Below are positions 17,048 through 25,196 of a DNA stretch of 64,000 nucleotides, piece by piece. Below the pieces are notes generated by a model that saw only the letters and a list, made by a program, of their open reading frames with translations, was not told where the DNA came from and made no database searches. Origin of the DNA: Microbacterium sp. MYb66 (GTDB lineage Bacteria > Actinomycetota > Actinomycetes > Actinomycetales > Microbacteriaceae); assembly GCF_002979435.1 (NCBI RefSeq), contig NZ_PCOV01000005.1:62001-126000 (forward strand), read 5' to 3'. Position numbers and translations under genes: made by a program. Position 1 is the first letter of the stretch; each line of letters opens with the position of its first letter.

Positions 17048-18097
17048 GTGCACGGTGAATACAAGGTTCCAGGCGGAAAGCTCGTCGTCGTCGACCTCGA
17101 GATCGAGGACGACCGGATCTCCCGCTTCCGTCTCGCCGGAGACTTCTTCCTCGAGCCGGACACGGCGCTGGACGACATCGACGCGGCGGTCAACGGGCTG
17201 CCCGCCGAGTCCGACGCGACGGCGATCGCCGCCGCCGTCCGCGAGGCGCTGCCCGACGGCGCTCAGCTGCTCGGCTTCACGCCCGAGGCCGTCGGCACCG
17301 CGGTGCGCCGCGCGCTCGTTACCGCTCCGGGCTGGCGCGACTTCGACTGGGAGATCGTGCACGAGAAGGCCGTCTCGCCGCGGATGAACCTCGCCCTCGA
17401 CGAGGTGCTCACCGCCCGCGTGGGCGAGGGCCGCCGCCGCCCCACCCTGCGCATCTGGGAGTGGAACGAGTCGGCCGTCGTCATCGGGTCGTTCCAGTCG
17501 TACCGCAACGAGGTCGACCCCGAGGGCGCAGCGCGGCACGGGTTCGACGTCGTCCGCCGCATCTCCGGCGGCGGCGCGATGCTCATGGCCGCCGGGCAGA
17601 TCATCACGTATTCGCTGTATGTGCCGGCATCCCTCGTCGCGGGCATGACGTTCGCCGACTCCTACGCCTTCCTCGACGACTGGGTGCTGCAGGCGCTGCG
17701 TTCGCTCGGCATCGACGCGGTCTACCAGCCGCTCAACGACATCGCGAGCCCGACCGGCAAGATCGGCGGCGCCGCGCAGAAGCGCCTCGCCAATGGGGGA
17801 GTGCTGCACCACGCGACCCTGTCGTACGACATCGACGGCCAGATGATGACCGAGGTGCTGCGGATCGGACGCGAGAAGCTGAGCGACAAGGGCACCGCGT
17901 CCGCGGCCAAGCGCGTCGATCCGCTGCGCAGCCAGACCGGACTCGAGCGCGCCGAGATCATCGAGCGCTTCAAGGACACCTTCCGCTCGCTGACCGACGC
18001 CGAGACCGGTTCGATCTCGGCCGACGAGTACGCCGACGCCGAGGCGCTCGTCGCGTCGAAGTTCGCCACCGAGGCGTGGCTGCATCGGGTGCCGTGA
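17048..18097 (+). CDS. Lipoate-protein ligase family protein with N-terminal accessory domain
   Basis: A 349-residue biotin/lipoate A/B ligase family protein. The catalytic domain has VVRRISGGGAMLMAAGQ (about 168-184), corresponding to the lipoyl-binding RRxSGGGAV loop, and the lysine-containing TGKIGGAAQKR (about 235-245). The first 55 residues (GGKLVVVDLEIEDDRISRFRL, then FFLEPDTALDDID) look like the small domain that E. coli LplA carries at its C-terminus, so the order is swapped. It would attach lipoate or octanoate to E2 or GcvH proteins. Its stop overlaps the start of a DNA methyltransferase (GTGA), a puzzling partner. Confidence 0.85.
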   Translation: MHGEYKVPGGKLVVVDLEIEDDRISRFRLAGDFFLEPDTALDDIDAAVNGLPAESDATAIAAAVREALPDGAQLLGFTPEAVGTAVRRALVTAPGWRDFDWEIVHEKAVSPRMNLALDEVLTARVGEGRRRPTLRIWEWNESAVVIGSFQSYRNEVDPEGAARHGFDVVRRISGGGAMLMAAGQIITYSLYVPASLVAGMTFADSYAFLDDWVLQALRSLGIDAVYQPLNDIASPTGKIGGAAQKRLANGGVLHHATLSYDIDGQMMTEVLRIGREKLSDKGTASAAKRVDPLRSQTGLERAEIIERFKDTFRSLTDAETGSISADEYADAEALVASKFATEAWLHRVP

Positions 18098-19164
18098 CGG
18101 CGCCGGACCCTGATCCTCCCGCCACGGCGGCCACGCCCGACGCCGCACCGGACGCCGTGCCCGTGACCGCGCCGGTCGTGCTCGAGCCGGTCGTGCCCGA
18201 GCCGGTCGTGCCCGGTGCGGTGACCATCATCGAGGGCGATAACCTCGTGGTCGCGGCGACCCTGCCGTCGGCCTCGTTCACCCTCGTCTACCTCGACCCG
18301 CCGTTCAACACCGGCCGCACGCAGGAGCGGCAGGTGGTCACGGCCCGGCGGACGTTCACAGCTCCTCGAGAATCCGATCCGGTCGCCGACCCGACCCCGG
18401 AATCCCGCGACCGCGATGGAGTGACCGGTTCGGATCCGAGGAGTTCTGCACCGGCACCGGGAGGCCCCGCGCCCGAGACCGAGGTGCGCCACGGGTTCCA
18501 CGGACACGCGTACGAGCGGGTGCGCGGCATGCTGCGCGCCTACGACGACCGCTTCGACGACTACGGCGCCTTTCTGATGCCGCGACTCGAGGAGGCGTGG
18601 CGGCTGCTCGCTGATGACGGCACGCTGTACCTGCACCTCGACTACCGGGAGGCGCACTACGCGAAGGTCATGCTCGACGCGGTGTTCGGGCGCGACTGCT
18701 TCCTCAACGAGCTGATCTGGGCGTACGACTACGGCGCCAAGTCGCGCAGCCGCTGGCCCACCAAGCACGACACGATCCTGGTCTACGTGAAGAATCCTCG
18801 GGAGTACGTCTTCGACTCCGATGCGGTCGACCGCGAGCCCTACATGGCGCCCGGGCTGGTCACGGCGGAGAAGGCCGCGCGCGGCAAGCTGCCCACCGAT
18901 GTCTGGTGGCACACGATCGTGCCGACGACCGGGCGGGAGAAGACCGGCTATCCCACGCAGAAGCCGGAGGGGATCCTGCGTCGCATCGTGACGGCATCCA
19001 GTCGTCCGGGCGACCGGGTGCTCGACCTCTTCGCAGGCAGCGGCACGACGGGCGCGGTGGCTTCGGCCCTCGGCCGCGATGCCGTGCTGGTCGACGACAA
19101 CCCCGAGGCCATCCGGGTCATGAAGGCGCGGATGCCGCACGCCGAGGCCGCGTCGCTCGACTGA
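18094..19164 (+). CDS. Solitary site-specific DNA methyltransferase, beta class (probably N6-adenine)
   Basis: A 356-residue SAM-dependent DNA methyltransferase. The catalytic motif IV, YLDPPFNTG, comes first (about 66-74) and the SAM-binding motif I, VLDLFAGSGTTG, last (about 309-320): the beta-class order. DPPF favours N6-adenine over N4-cytosine. A Pro/Val-rich head (about 1-45) precedes the domain, and a low-complexity insert at about 87-119 is encoded by an imperfect palindrome (18362-18443). No restriction endonuclease or specificity gene lies nearby. GTG 18094 overlaps the lipoate ligase stop; the longer frame upstream is the ligase gene out of phase. The role may be epigenetic or replication-related. 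Confidence 0.87.
   Translation: MTAPDPDPPATAATPDAAPDAVPVTAPVVLEPVVPEPVVPGAVTIIEGDNLVVAATLPSASFTLVYLDPPFNTGRTQERQVVTARRTFTAPRESDPVADPTPESRDRDGVTGSDPRSSAPAPGGPAPETEVRHGFHGHAYERVRGMLRAYDDRFDDYGAFLMPRLEEAWRLLADDGTLYLHLDYREAHYAKVMLDAVFGRDCFLNELIWAYDYGAKSRSRWPTKHDTILVYVKNPREYVFDSDAVDREPYMAPGLVTAEKAARGKLPTDVWWHTIVPTTGREKTGYPTQKPEGILRRIVTASSRPGDRVLDLFAGSGTTGAVASALGRDAVLVDDNPEAIRVMKARMPHAEAASLD
18362..18443. repeat. Palindromic insert inside the methyltransferase gene
   Basis: Left arm CTCCTCG (18362-18368) plus ATCCGATCCGGTC (18372-18384); right arm GACCGGTTCGGAT (18423-18435) plus CGAGGAG (18437-18443). The arms pair except for one mismatch and a small internal loop. It encodes a disordered, Pro/Asp/Arg-rich segment between motif IV and the rest of the enzyme, which suggests an inserted palindromic element kept in frame. 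Confidence 0.5.
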
Positions 19165-19247
19165 GCCCGGGTGGTCGGGATCGGCTTCGGGACCGGGCCG
19201 ATCGACGAAGTGCGCGGATCACCGTGGACGACCGGGAGAATGCTGTG

Positions 19248-20759
19248 ATGACCGATACCGATTTCGAGACGACCGCCGACTTCGTCGAGGTGGCCACCGC
19301 CGCAGGACGGGTGCGCGGTCGCTGGCGTCCGACGACGGGTGGGCGTGGGAACCCGCGGTCGGCGGCATTCCTCGGGATCCCGTTCGCGGAGGCGCCGATC
19401 GGCGCGCTGCGCTTCCAGGCGCCCGTGCCGAAGGCGCCGTGGGAGGGCGTGCGCGACGCGCTCGAGTTCGCCGCGACCGCTCAGCGCGGCGACCCGGGAG
19501 TGACGCTCATCCCCGAGCCGAGCGTCGAGGGCGACTCGACGCTGAACGTCAACGTCTTCACGTCGAACCCGACCCGAGCCGAGCAGGGGAGCGGCCTCCC
19601 GGTGCTCGTCTGGATCCACGGCGGCGGGTACTTCGCCGGCTCTCCCGCGAGCCCCTGGTACGACGGCCGCAACTTCAACCGCGACGGTGTCGTCACGGTG
19701 TCGATCTCCTACCGCCTCGGCTTCGACGGCTTCGGATGGATCGAGGATGCTCCCTCCAACCGCGGCGTGCGCGACTGGCTGCTCGCGCTGGAGTGGGTGC
19801 AGCAGAACATCGCCGCGTTCGGCGGGGACCCGTCGCGAGTGACGATCGCCGGACAGTCCGCCGGTGGCGGCGCCGTGCTGACCCTGCTCGGGATGGAGAA
19901 GGCGCAGCATCTCTTCCACGGTGTCTACTCGATCTCGGGCGCGCTGGCCGATGTCGCCTCCGCCCGCGCCGAGACGTTCGGCCGCGGGCTCGCCACCGCC
20001 GGCGGGGTCGAGCCGACCGTGGCCGGCTTCTCGTCTCTGACCGAGGAGCACATCCTCGCCCTGCAGAAGAAGGCGACCGAGCTCGGGCCCTCGTCCGTCG
20101 GAAGCATGATCGAGGAGGGGCTGCCGCTCGGACCGAGCATCGACGGCGACCTCCTGCCGCGCTCGACCCGCGAGGCGCTCGCCGCCGGTGTCGGTGCCGA
20201 CAAGCCGCTCGTGCTCGGTGCGACCGACGACGAGTTCACGATGGTGTTCTCGGATGCGGCCAAGAAGCTCCGCTGGGTGCCCCGGTCGCTGCTGCTGGGC
20301 AAGCTCGGATTGCCGAGGTCGGCGCGCCGGGAGTATCTCGCTGCAAACGCCGACATCGCGGGGCTGGGCAATGCCCGCGTGGCGGGGCGCCTGCTGACCG
20401 ATCGGATGTTCCGCTCGGCGCTGCTGAGGGTCGTCGCCGACCGCGGCGATGCACCGACCTGGCTGTACCGGTTCTCGTGGCCGTCGGGACGCTTCGGATT
20501 CGCCGAGCACTGCCTCGACGTGCCGTTCTTCTTCGACTGCCTCGACGGGCCGGCGATGGAGCCGCTCGCCGGCCCGAACCCGCCGCAGGAGCTGGCTGAT
20601 GAGGTGCACGGCGCTGCCGTCGCGTTCATCGCGGGCGGCGATCCCGGCTGGCCGCGGCATGAGGGGGCCGCGGGAATCGCACGGGTCTACGACGTGCCGA
20701 CGCGCGATGTCACCGATGCCTACGCGTCCGTGCGCCCGCTGCGAGGAGCAGCGTCGTGA
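19248..20759 (+). CDS. Type-B carboxylesterase
   Basis: A 503-residue carboxylesterase/para-nitrobenzyl-esterase family enzyme. The oxyanion hole is WIHGGGYFAGS (about 122-132), the nucleophile Ser lies in TIAGQSAGGGAV (about 206), the acid is probably in GATDDEFTM and the His in FAEHCLDVPFFF. The early GIPFAEAPIGALRFQAP is also characteristic. There is no signal peptide, so it is cytoplasmic. ATG 19248 has GGGAGA 8 nt upstream; the adjacent GTG 19245 is also possible. It faces the cupin/oxidase operon and has no evident metabolic partner. Confidence 0.9.
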   Translation: MTDTDFETTADFVEVATAAGRVRGRWRPTTGGRGNPRSAAFLGIPFAEAPIGALRFQAPVPKAPWEGVRDALEFAATAQRGDPGVTLIPEPSVEGDSTLNVNVFTSNPTRAEQGSGLPVLVWIHGGGYFAGSPASPWYDGRNFNRDGVVTVSISYRLGFDGFGWIEDAPSNRGVRDWLLALEWVQQNIAAFGGDPSRVTIAGQSAGGGAVLTLLGMEKAQHLFHGVYSISGALADVASARAETFGRGLATAGGVEPTVAGFSSLTEEHILALQKKATELGPSSVGSMIEEGLPLGPSIDGDLLPRSTREALAAGVGADKPLVLGATDDEFTMVFSDAAKKLRWVPRSLLLGKLGLPRSARREYLAANADIAGLGNARVAGRLLTDRMFRSALLRVVADRGDAPTWLYRFSWPSGRFGFAEHCLDVPFFFDCLDGPAMEPLAGPNPPQELADEVHGAAVAFIAGGDPGWPRHEGAAGIARVYDVPTRDVTDAYASVRPLRGAAS

Positions 20760-20780
20760 CGCCGTGAGCCTGCCCCACCC

Positions 20781-21128
20781 TCAGGCCACGTAGACCTTGC
20801 GCAGCGTCTCCGTGACGGTCCACGTCGTGCGCATGCCCTCGGCGAGGCGCACGACCGAGCCGGGGCCGATCTCGAGGTCGGGCAGCCCGGACGAGGCGAA
20901 CACGATCGTCGCGCGGCCGGACAGCACGACGAACACCTCGTCGGCCTCGGTGTCGGTCGCGGTGCCCGGGGTCATCTCCCAGACCCCCACCTCGACCCCG
21001 ACGAGTGTCGCCAGCTCGTGCACCGCGGTCGTCGGCGACCCGGCGAGCACCTCGTCCGCGGGGAGTGGTTCATGCACGAGGGGCAGGGCGCCGGCGTCCA
21101 CTCCGCCTCCTGCGGTGAGACCGGTCAC
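20781..21128 (-). CDS. Cupin-domain protein (Cupin_3/EutQ-like)
   Basis: A 115-residue single-domain cupin; the beta-barrel core VGVWEMTPGTATDTEADEVF and VLSGRATIVF resembles the DUF861/Cupin_3 group seen in ureidoglycine aminohydrolase and EutQ. Several of the usual metal-binding histidines are not visible, so it may bind a small molecule rather than act as a metal enzyme. The start is GTG 21128, overlapping the stop of the FAD oxidase gene (GTGA). It is co-translated with that oxidase and may handle its product or stabilise it. Confidence 0.8.
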   Translation of the reverse strand: MTGLTAGGGVDAGALPLVHEPLPADEVLAGSPTTAVHELATLVGVEVGVWEMTPGTATDTEADEVFVVLSGRATIVFASSGLPDLEIGPGSVVRLAEGMRTTWTVTETLRKVYVA

Positions 21129-22528
21129 GAGTCGAAGCCCATGCCGAGCGCGTCGAGCGTCTTGAGGAACAGGTTGCGCTTGCCGTCGTTGTGGTCGGCC
21201 CGGTTCATCGCGGCGCGCACCAGGTTCACGCCGATCGAGGCGGCGGGCTCGGGCGGGAACGGGATGGGCTTCTCGCGCACCATCCGCAGCTCGGTGCGCT
21301 CGGTCTCCTCGCCCGAGAGCTTGTCGAGCATGACGTCGGCCGCGAAGCGCGCAGCCCCGACGCCCAGGCCGGTGAATCCGGTCGCGTAGGCCACTCGTCC
21401 CTTGCGGGCGGTGCCGAAGAACGCGCAGAAACGGCTCGACGAGTCGATCGCCCCGGCCCAGCGGTGCGTGAAGCGCAGGCCCTCCAGCTGCGGGAACGTC
21501 GTGAAGAAGTGCGAGGCGAGCCTGCGGTGGCTCTCCATGCGGTCCTCGTACTCCGGACGCACCTTGCCGCCGAAGTGGTAGATCGCGTCGTAGCCGCCGA
21601 ACAGGATGCGGTTGTCCCCCGTGAGCCGGTAGTAGTGGAACTGGTTCGCGCTGTCGGCGAGGCCCTGCCGGTTCGACCAGCCGATCGACGCCAGCTGCTC
21701 GGCCGAGAGCGGCTCGGTCATGAGCACGTAGTCGTACACCGGCACGGTCATCAGGCGGTTGCGCTTGAGGAGCGAGGGGAACACGTTCGTGCCGAGCGCC
21801 ACGGCATCCGCGACCACCCGTCCGTTCGGGGTGACCAGCGTCACGGGACCCGACCCGTCGCCCTCGATCCCGCGCACCAGGCTGTGCTCGTAGATCTCGA
21901 CGCCCAGGTCGGCGGCCACGCGGGCCAGCTCCACGCCGAGCTTGGCGGGATGCACCATGGCGCAGCCGTCGCGGTCCCAATCACCCGCGAGGAAGGTCTC
22001 GGAGTGCACCTCGGCCTGCACGGCCTCGCGGTCGAGGAAGCCCGGCTCGTCGCGGTACCACTCGACCTGGTGCGGCTCGACGGCGACGGCCAGCTGCCCG
22101 GTCCGCTCGAACTCCGCGTCCATGGCGTAGCGGGCGACCGTCCGCTCGATGCCGTCGAGGTTCTCGTGGCCCAGCTCCTCGAGCCGGTCGATCTCCTCGG
22201 GCCACCGGTTCACCCCGTTCTCGTGTCCGTGGGTGAGGCTCGACTCGCAGAAGCCGCCGTTGCGGCCGGATGCCGCCCACGCGATGCGCGAGGCCTCGAG
22301 CAGGACGACGCGGCGCTCGGGATCGCGCTCCTTGGCGCGCACCGCCGTCCACAGCCCGGCATACCCGCCGCCGACGATCGCGAGGTCGGCGCGGACGGTC
22401 CCGTTGAGGCGCGGATGCGTCGGCCGATCCACGTCGTCGAGCCAGAAGACCCGCAGAGCGGCGTCGCGGAGGGAGTCGTCGATGACGGACGGCGACGGCT
22501 GCTGGCGTTCGAAGACGGTGGTACCCAT
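21125..22528 (-). CDS. FAD-dependent oxidoreductase, gamma-glutamylputrescine-oxidase-like
   Basis: A 467-residue flavoprotein of the DAO family. The ADP-binding loop is DLAIVGGGYAGLWTAVRA (about 48-65), followed by the E-S-R-I-A-W-A-A-S-G-R-N-G-G flavin motif common to PuuB-type amine oxidases; the C-terminal FTGLGVGAARFAADVMLD closes the FAD site. PuuB deaminates gamma-glutamylputrescine. The aldehyde dehydrogenase next door, 23126-24577, would oxidise the aldehyde, and the Lrp-type gene between them would control both. ATG 22528 has the SD GGAGAG. An amine or N-methyl amino acid is the likely substrate. Confidence 0.85.
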   Translation of the reverse strand: MGTTVFERQQPSPSVIDDSLRDAALRVFWLDDVDRPTHPRLNGTVRADLAIVGGGYAGLWTAVRAKERDPERRVVLLEASRIAWAASGRNGGFCESSLTHGHENGVNRWPEEIDRLEELGHENLDGIERTVARYAMDAEFERTGQLAVAVEPHQVEWYRDEPGFLDREAVQAEVHSETFLAGDWDRDGCAMVHPAKLGVELARVAADLGVEIYEHSLVRGIEGDGSGPVTLVTPNGRVVADAVALGTNVFPSLLKRNRLMTVPVYDYVLMTEPLSAEQLASIGWSNRQGLADSANQFHYYRLTGDNRILFGGYDAIYHFGGKVRPEYEDRMESHRRLASHFFTTFPQLEGLRFTHRWAGAIDSSSRFCAFFGTARKGRVAYATGFTGLGVGAARFAADVMLDKLSGEETERTELRMVREKPIPFPPEPAASIGVNLVRAAMNRADHNDGKRNLFLKTLDALGMGFDS

Positions 22529-22558
22529 TGGTTCTCTCCGTGGTGTGCGGGGCGCGCG

Positions 22559-23026
22559 TCAGCGCGTACCCCAGTTGTAGAGGTCTTTGTAGAGGCCTGC
22601 GTAGAGCATGCTCTCGGTGTGCGCGACCCCGGGGATCGTGCGGATGCGGGTCGCGATGAGGTCGATCAGGTGCTCGTCGTTCTCGCACACGGCTTCGACG
22701 AGGATGTCGAAGGTGCCGAGCGTGACGACGACGTACGCCAGCTCGGGGATCGTGGTGAGCTCCTCGGCGATCGCGCGCGGGTCGCCGGAGACCCGGATGC
22801 CGATCATCGACATGCGGTGGAAGCCGAGCTGCATCGGGTCGGTGACCGCGACGATCTGGATGATGCCCGCTTCGGTCATCCGCTGCACGCGCTGGCGCGC
22901 CGCCGCTTCGCTGAGGCCGACCTCGCGGGCGATCTCGGCATACGGGCGGCGGCCGTCCTCCTGCAGCAGCTCGACGATGCGCTTCGAGATGTCATCAAGG
23001 GCAGGCTGGGACGGCTTCGTGCTCAT
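22559..23026 (-). CDS. Lrp/AsnC-family transcriptional regulator
   Basis: A 155-residue feast/famine regulator. The N-terminal HTH is RPYAEIAREVGLSEAAARQRVQRM (about 27-50) and the C-terminal half is the ligand-binding RAM/ACT-like domain (VVVTLGTFDILVEAVCENDE). It lies between the oxidase and the divergent aldehyde dehydrogenase and shares a 100-nt control region with the latter, the classic position for a local regulator sensing an amino acid or amine. ATG 23026 lies 6 nt after CAATAT, so the mRNA may be leaderless. Confidence 0.9.
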   Translation of the reverse strand: MSTKPSQPALDDISKRIVELLQEDGRRPYAEIAREVGLSEAAARQRVQRMTEAGIIQIVAVTDPMQLGFHRMSMIGIRVSGDPRAIAEELTTIPELAYVVVTLGTFDILVEAVCENDEHLIDLIATRIRTIPGVAHTESMLYAGLYKDLYNWGTR

Positions 23027-23032
23027 GTGTCG

Positions 23033-23061
23033 ATATTGTCAGTCAGTGCTTATCAGTGCAA
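23033..23061 (-). promoter_or_regulatory. Promoter of the Lrp-type gene
   Basis: TTGCAC (23061-23056) and CAATAT (23038-23033), spacer 17 nt, then 6 nt to the ATG at 23026. Confidence 0.6.
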
Positions 23062-23090
23062 CTGATTCCGTTGTTTCCATGATCCGGATC

Positions 23091-23119
23091 TTTAGATTCC
23101 GCACCGATGTGGATACGAT
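23091..23119 (+). promoter_or_regulatory. Promoter of the aldehyde dehydrogenase gene
   Basis: TTTAGA (23091-23096) and TACGAT (23114-23119), spacer 17 nt, then 6 nt to the ATG at 23126. It is divergent from the Lrp-type promoter with 29 nt between the two -35 boxes, enough for one shared Lrp site. Confidence 0.6.
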
Positions 23120-23125
23120 GACCCC

Positions 23126-24577
23126 ATGTCCAGTCACCTTCTGAAGAACTCCGCGCCGTTGCAGAACTTCATCGGCGGACGCTACGTACCCGCGAGGGGC
23201 GAGGGACGGATGCCGCTCATCGACCCGGTCACCGAAGACGCCTACGGGGAACTGCCGGTCTCGGACGTCAGTGACGTGGATGCCGCCTACGCCGCCGCAT
23301 CCGCCGCCTTCCCGTTCTGGCGCGATGTCACTCCGGCCGACCGGCAGCTGGCGCTGTTCCGCATCGCCGACGAGATGCTGGCGCGGGCCGAGGAGTTCGC
23401 CGACCTGGAGTCGCAGGACACCGGAAAGCCGCGCGCCGGCCTCGTCGCGGACGAGATCATGCAGTCGGTCGACCAGCTGCGCTTCTTCGCAGGTGCCGCC
23501 CGCAGTCTCGAGGGCCGGGCGGCGGGGGAATACCTCGCCGGGCACACCTCCTTCGTGCGGCGCGAGCCCGTCGGCGTGATCGGCCAGGTGACCCCGTGGA
23601 ACTACCCGCTGAACATGGCGGTGTGGAAGATCGCTCCCGCGCTCGCCGCCGGCAACACGGTCGTGCTGAAGCCCGCGGAATCCACTCCGCTCACCACGCT
23701 GCTGCTGGCCGAGATCGTCGCGCTGCACACCCCTGCCGGCACGTTGAACGTGGTGCTCGGCGACCGCGACACGGGCGTCGCGCTGGTGGAGCATCCGACG
23801 CCGCAGATGGTCGCGATCACGGGTTCGGTACGTGCGGGCATGGCGGTCGCCCGTTCGGCGGCGAACGACGTCAAGCGTGTGCACCTCGAGCTCGGCGGCA
23901 AGGCCCCGGCGATCGTGTTCTCGGATGCGTCGATCGAGAAAGCCGTCGACGGGATCGTCACGGGGGCGTTCTTCAACGGGGGCCAGGACTGCACGGCCGC
24001 CACCCGGGTGCTGGTGCACTCGTCGCGGCACGATGAGCTCGTCGCGGCGCTGGTCGCCAGGGCGCGGATGCATGCCCGCACGGGCGGCCCGCACGAGGAG
24101 GGTGTGCTGTACGGGCCGCTCAGCAGCGCCGCCCAGCTCGCACAGGTGCAGGGGTTCATCGACCGCCTTCCCGCGCACGCGACCATCGAGACCGGCGGAC
24201 GCCGTCAGGGCGAGCAGGGCTACTTCTGGGAGGCCACGATAGTCTCCGGGGTGCGACAGGACGATGAGGTCGTGCAGGGCGAGATCTTCGGGCCCGTGCT
24301 CACCGTGCAGGCGTTCGCCGAGGACGACGAGGCGCTGGCGATGGCGAACGACGTGCCGTACGCGCTCGCCGCATCAGTGTGGACGACTGATCACGCGCGC
24401 GCGATGCGGTTCTCGCGCGACCTCGACTTCGGGTGCGTGTGGATCAACACCCACATCCCGTTCGTGTCGGACATGCCCCACGGCGGATTCAAGCACTCCG
24501 GCTACGGCAAGGACCTCTCGCAGTACGGCTTCGACGACTACACCCGGATCAAGCACGTGATGAGTGCGCTCGACTGA
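23126..24577 (+). CDS. Aminobutyraldehyde/betaine-aldehyde-type dehydrogenase
   Basis: A 483-residue NAD-dependent aldehyde dehydrogenase. Landmarks are QVTPWNYPLNMAVWK (about 154-168), KPAESTPLTT, the general base Glu in HLELGGKAPAIVF (about 255) and the catalytic Cys in NGGQDCTAATRV (about 289); the C-terminal PHGGFKHSGYGKDLS is typical of the gamma-aminobutyraldehyde and betaine aldehyde subgroup. Neighbours (PuuB-like oxidase, Lrp regulator) point to an aminoaldehyde from polyamine breakdown. The exact substrate cannot be fixed from sequence. Confidence 0.9.
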   Translation: MSSHLLKNSAPLQNFIGGRYVPARGEGRMPLIDPVTEDAYGELPVSDVSDVDAAYAAASAAFPFWRDVTPADRQLALFRIADEMLARAEEFADLESQDTGKPRAGLVADEIMQSVDQLRFFAGAARSLEGRAAGEYLAGHTSFVRREPVGVIGQVTPWNYPLNMAVWKIAPALAAGNTVVLKPAESTPLTTLLLAEIVALHTPAGTLNVVLGDRDTGVALVEHPTPQMVAITGSVRAGMAVARSAANDVKRVHLELGGKAPAIVFSDASIEKAVDGIVTGAFFNGGQDCTAATRVLVHSSRHDELVAALVARARMHARTGGPHEEGVLYGPLSSAAQLAQVQGFIDRLPAHATIETGGRRQGEQGYFWEATIVSGVRQDDEVVQGEIFGPVLTVQAFAEDDEALAMANDVPYALAASVWTTDHARAMRFSRDLDFGCVWINTHIPFVSDMPHGGFKHSGYGKDLSQYGFDDYTRIKHVMSALD

Positions 24578-24612
24578 CGCGAGCCCGCAGGGCCTCGGCT
24601 GCCGGTGTGCCG

Positions 24613-25137
24613 TCAGCGCGCCAGGAGCTTCACGCGACGGTGCTCCTCCAAGGTGAGCCCCGGGCGCTCCTCGATCTTGATCGCCCCGTCTTCGACCCAC
24701 CCGTGACGGGCGTAGAAGGAGTCGGCGCGATCGTTCCCGTCGAGCACCCACAGGTAGGCACGGTCATGGCCGGCCTCGGCGATCCGCTGCTCTGCGGCCT
24801 CGAGCAGCGCGTGTCCTGCGCCGGTCGACCAGGCGGCGGGATCGGCGTAGATGCCGTACACCTCGCCGTCGGCGAGCCCATCGGGGTCGCGACCCGAGCC
24901 GAGCGACGCCCAGCCGACGATGCGGTCGTCGCGCACGGCGACGAGGATTCCGAGGCTCGTCGGCAGCGGATCCGCGACGATGCGCCGCCAACCCGACGCT
25001 CTCTCCTCGACGGAGAGGCCATCGAGCACGGACTGGTCGATGAGCCCGCGATAGGCGACCTGCCAGGAGCGGACGTGCACGCCGGCGATGTCGTCGGCGT
25101 CTTCGGTGCGGGCTTCGCGGATCACCAGCGGGCTCAT
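24613..25137 (-). CDS. GNAT-family N-acetyltransferase
   Basis: A 174-residue GCN5-type acetyltransferase: REARTEDADDIAGVHVRSW at the N-terminus, the acetyl-CoA segment VYGIYADPAAWSTGAGHALLEAA (about 93-115; the usual Q/RxxGxG/A loop is replaced by STGAGHA) and YLWVLDGNDRADSFYARHGW near the C-terminus. The acceptor substrate is unknown. It stands alone between convergent and divergent neighbours. ATG 25137 lies 6 nt after TAGGGT. Confidence 0.88.
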   Translation of the reverse strand: MSPLVIREARTEDADDIAGVHVRSWQVAYRGLIDQSVLDGLSVEERASGWRRIVADPLPTSLGILVAVRDDRIVGWASLGSGRDPDGLADGEVYGIYADPAAWSTGAGHALLEAAEQRIAEAGHDRAYLWVLDGNDRADSFYARHGWVEDGAIKIEERPGLTLEEHRRVKLLAR

Positions 25138-25143
25138 CCGTCC

Positions 25144-25149
25144 ACCCTA
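25144..25149 (-). promoter_or_regulatory. -10 hexamer TAGGGT, leaderless start at 25137
   Basis: TAGGGT on the minus strand, then 6 nt (GGACGG) to the ATG at 25137. Confidence 0.5.
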
Positions 25150-25196
25150 GGGGGATCGCGGAGGCCGAACGGCGTCGCTGCGGTTCGACGTCTCGG

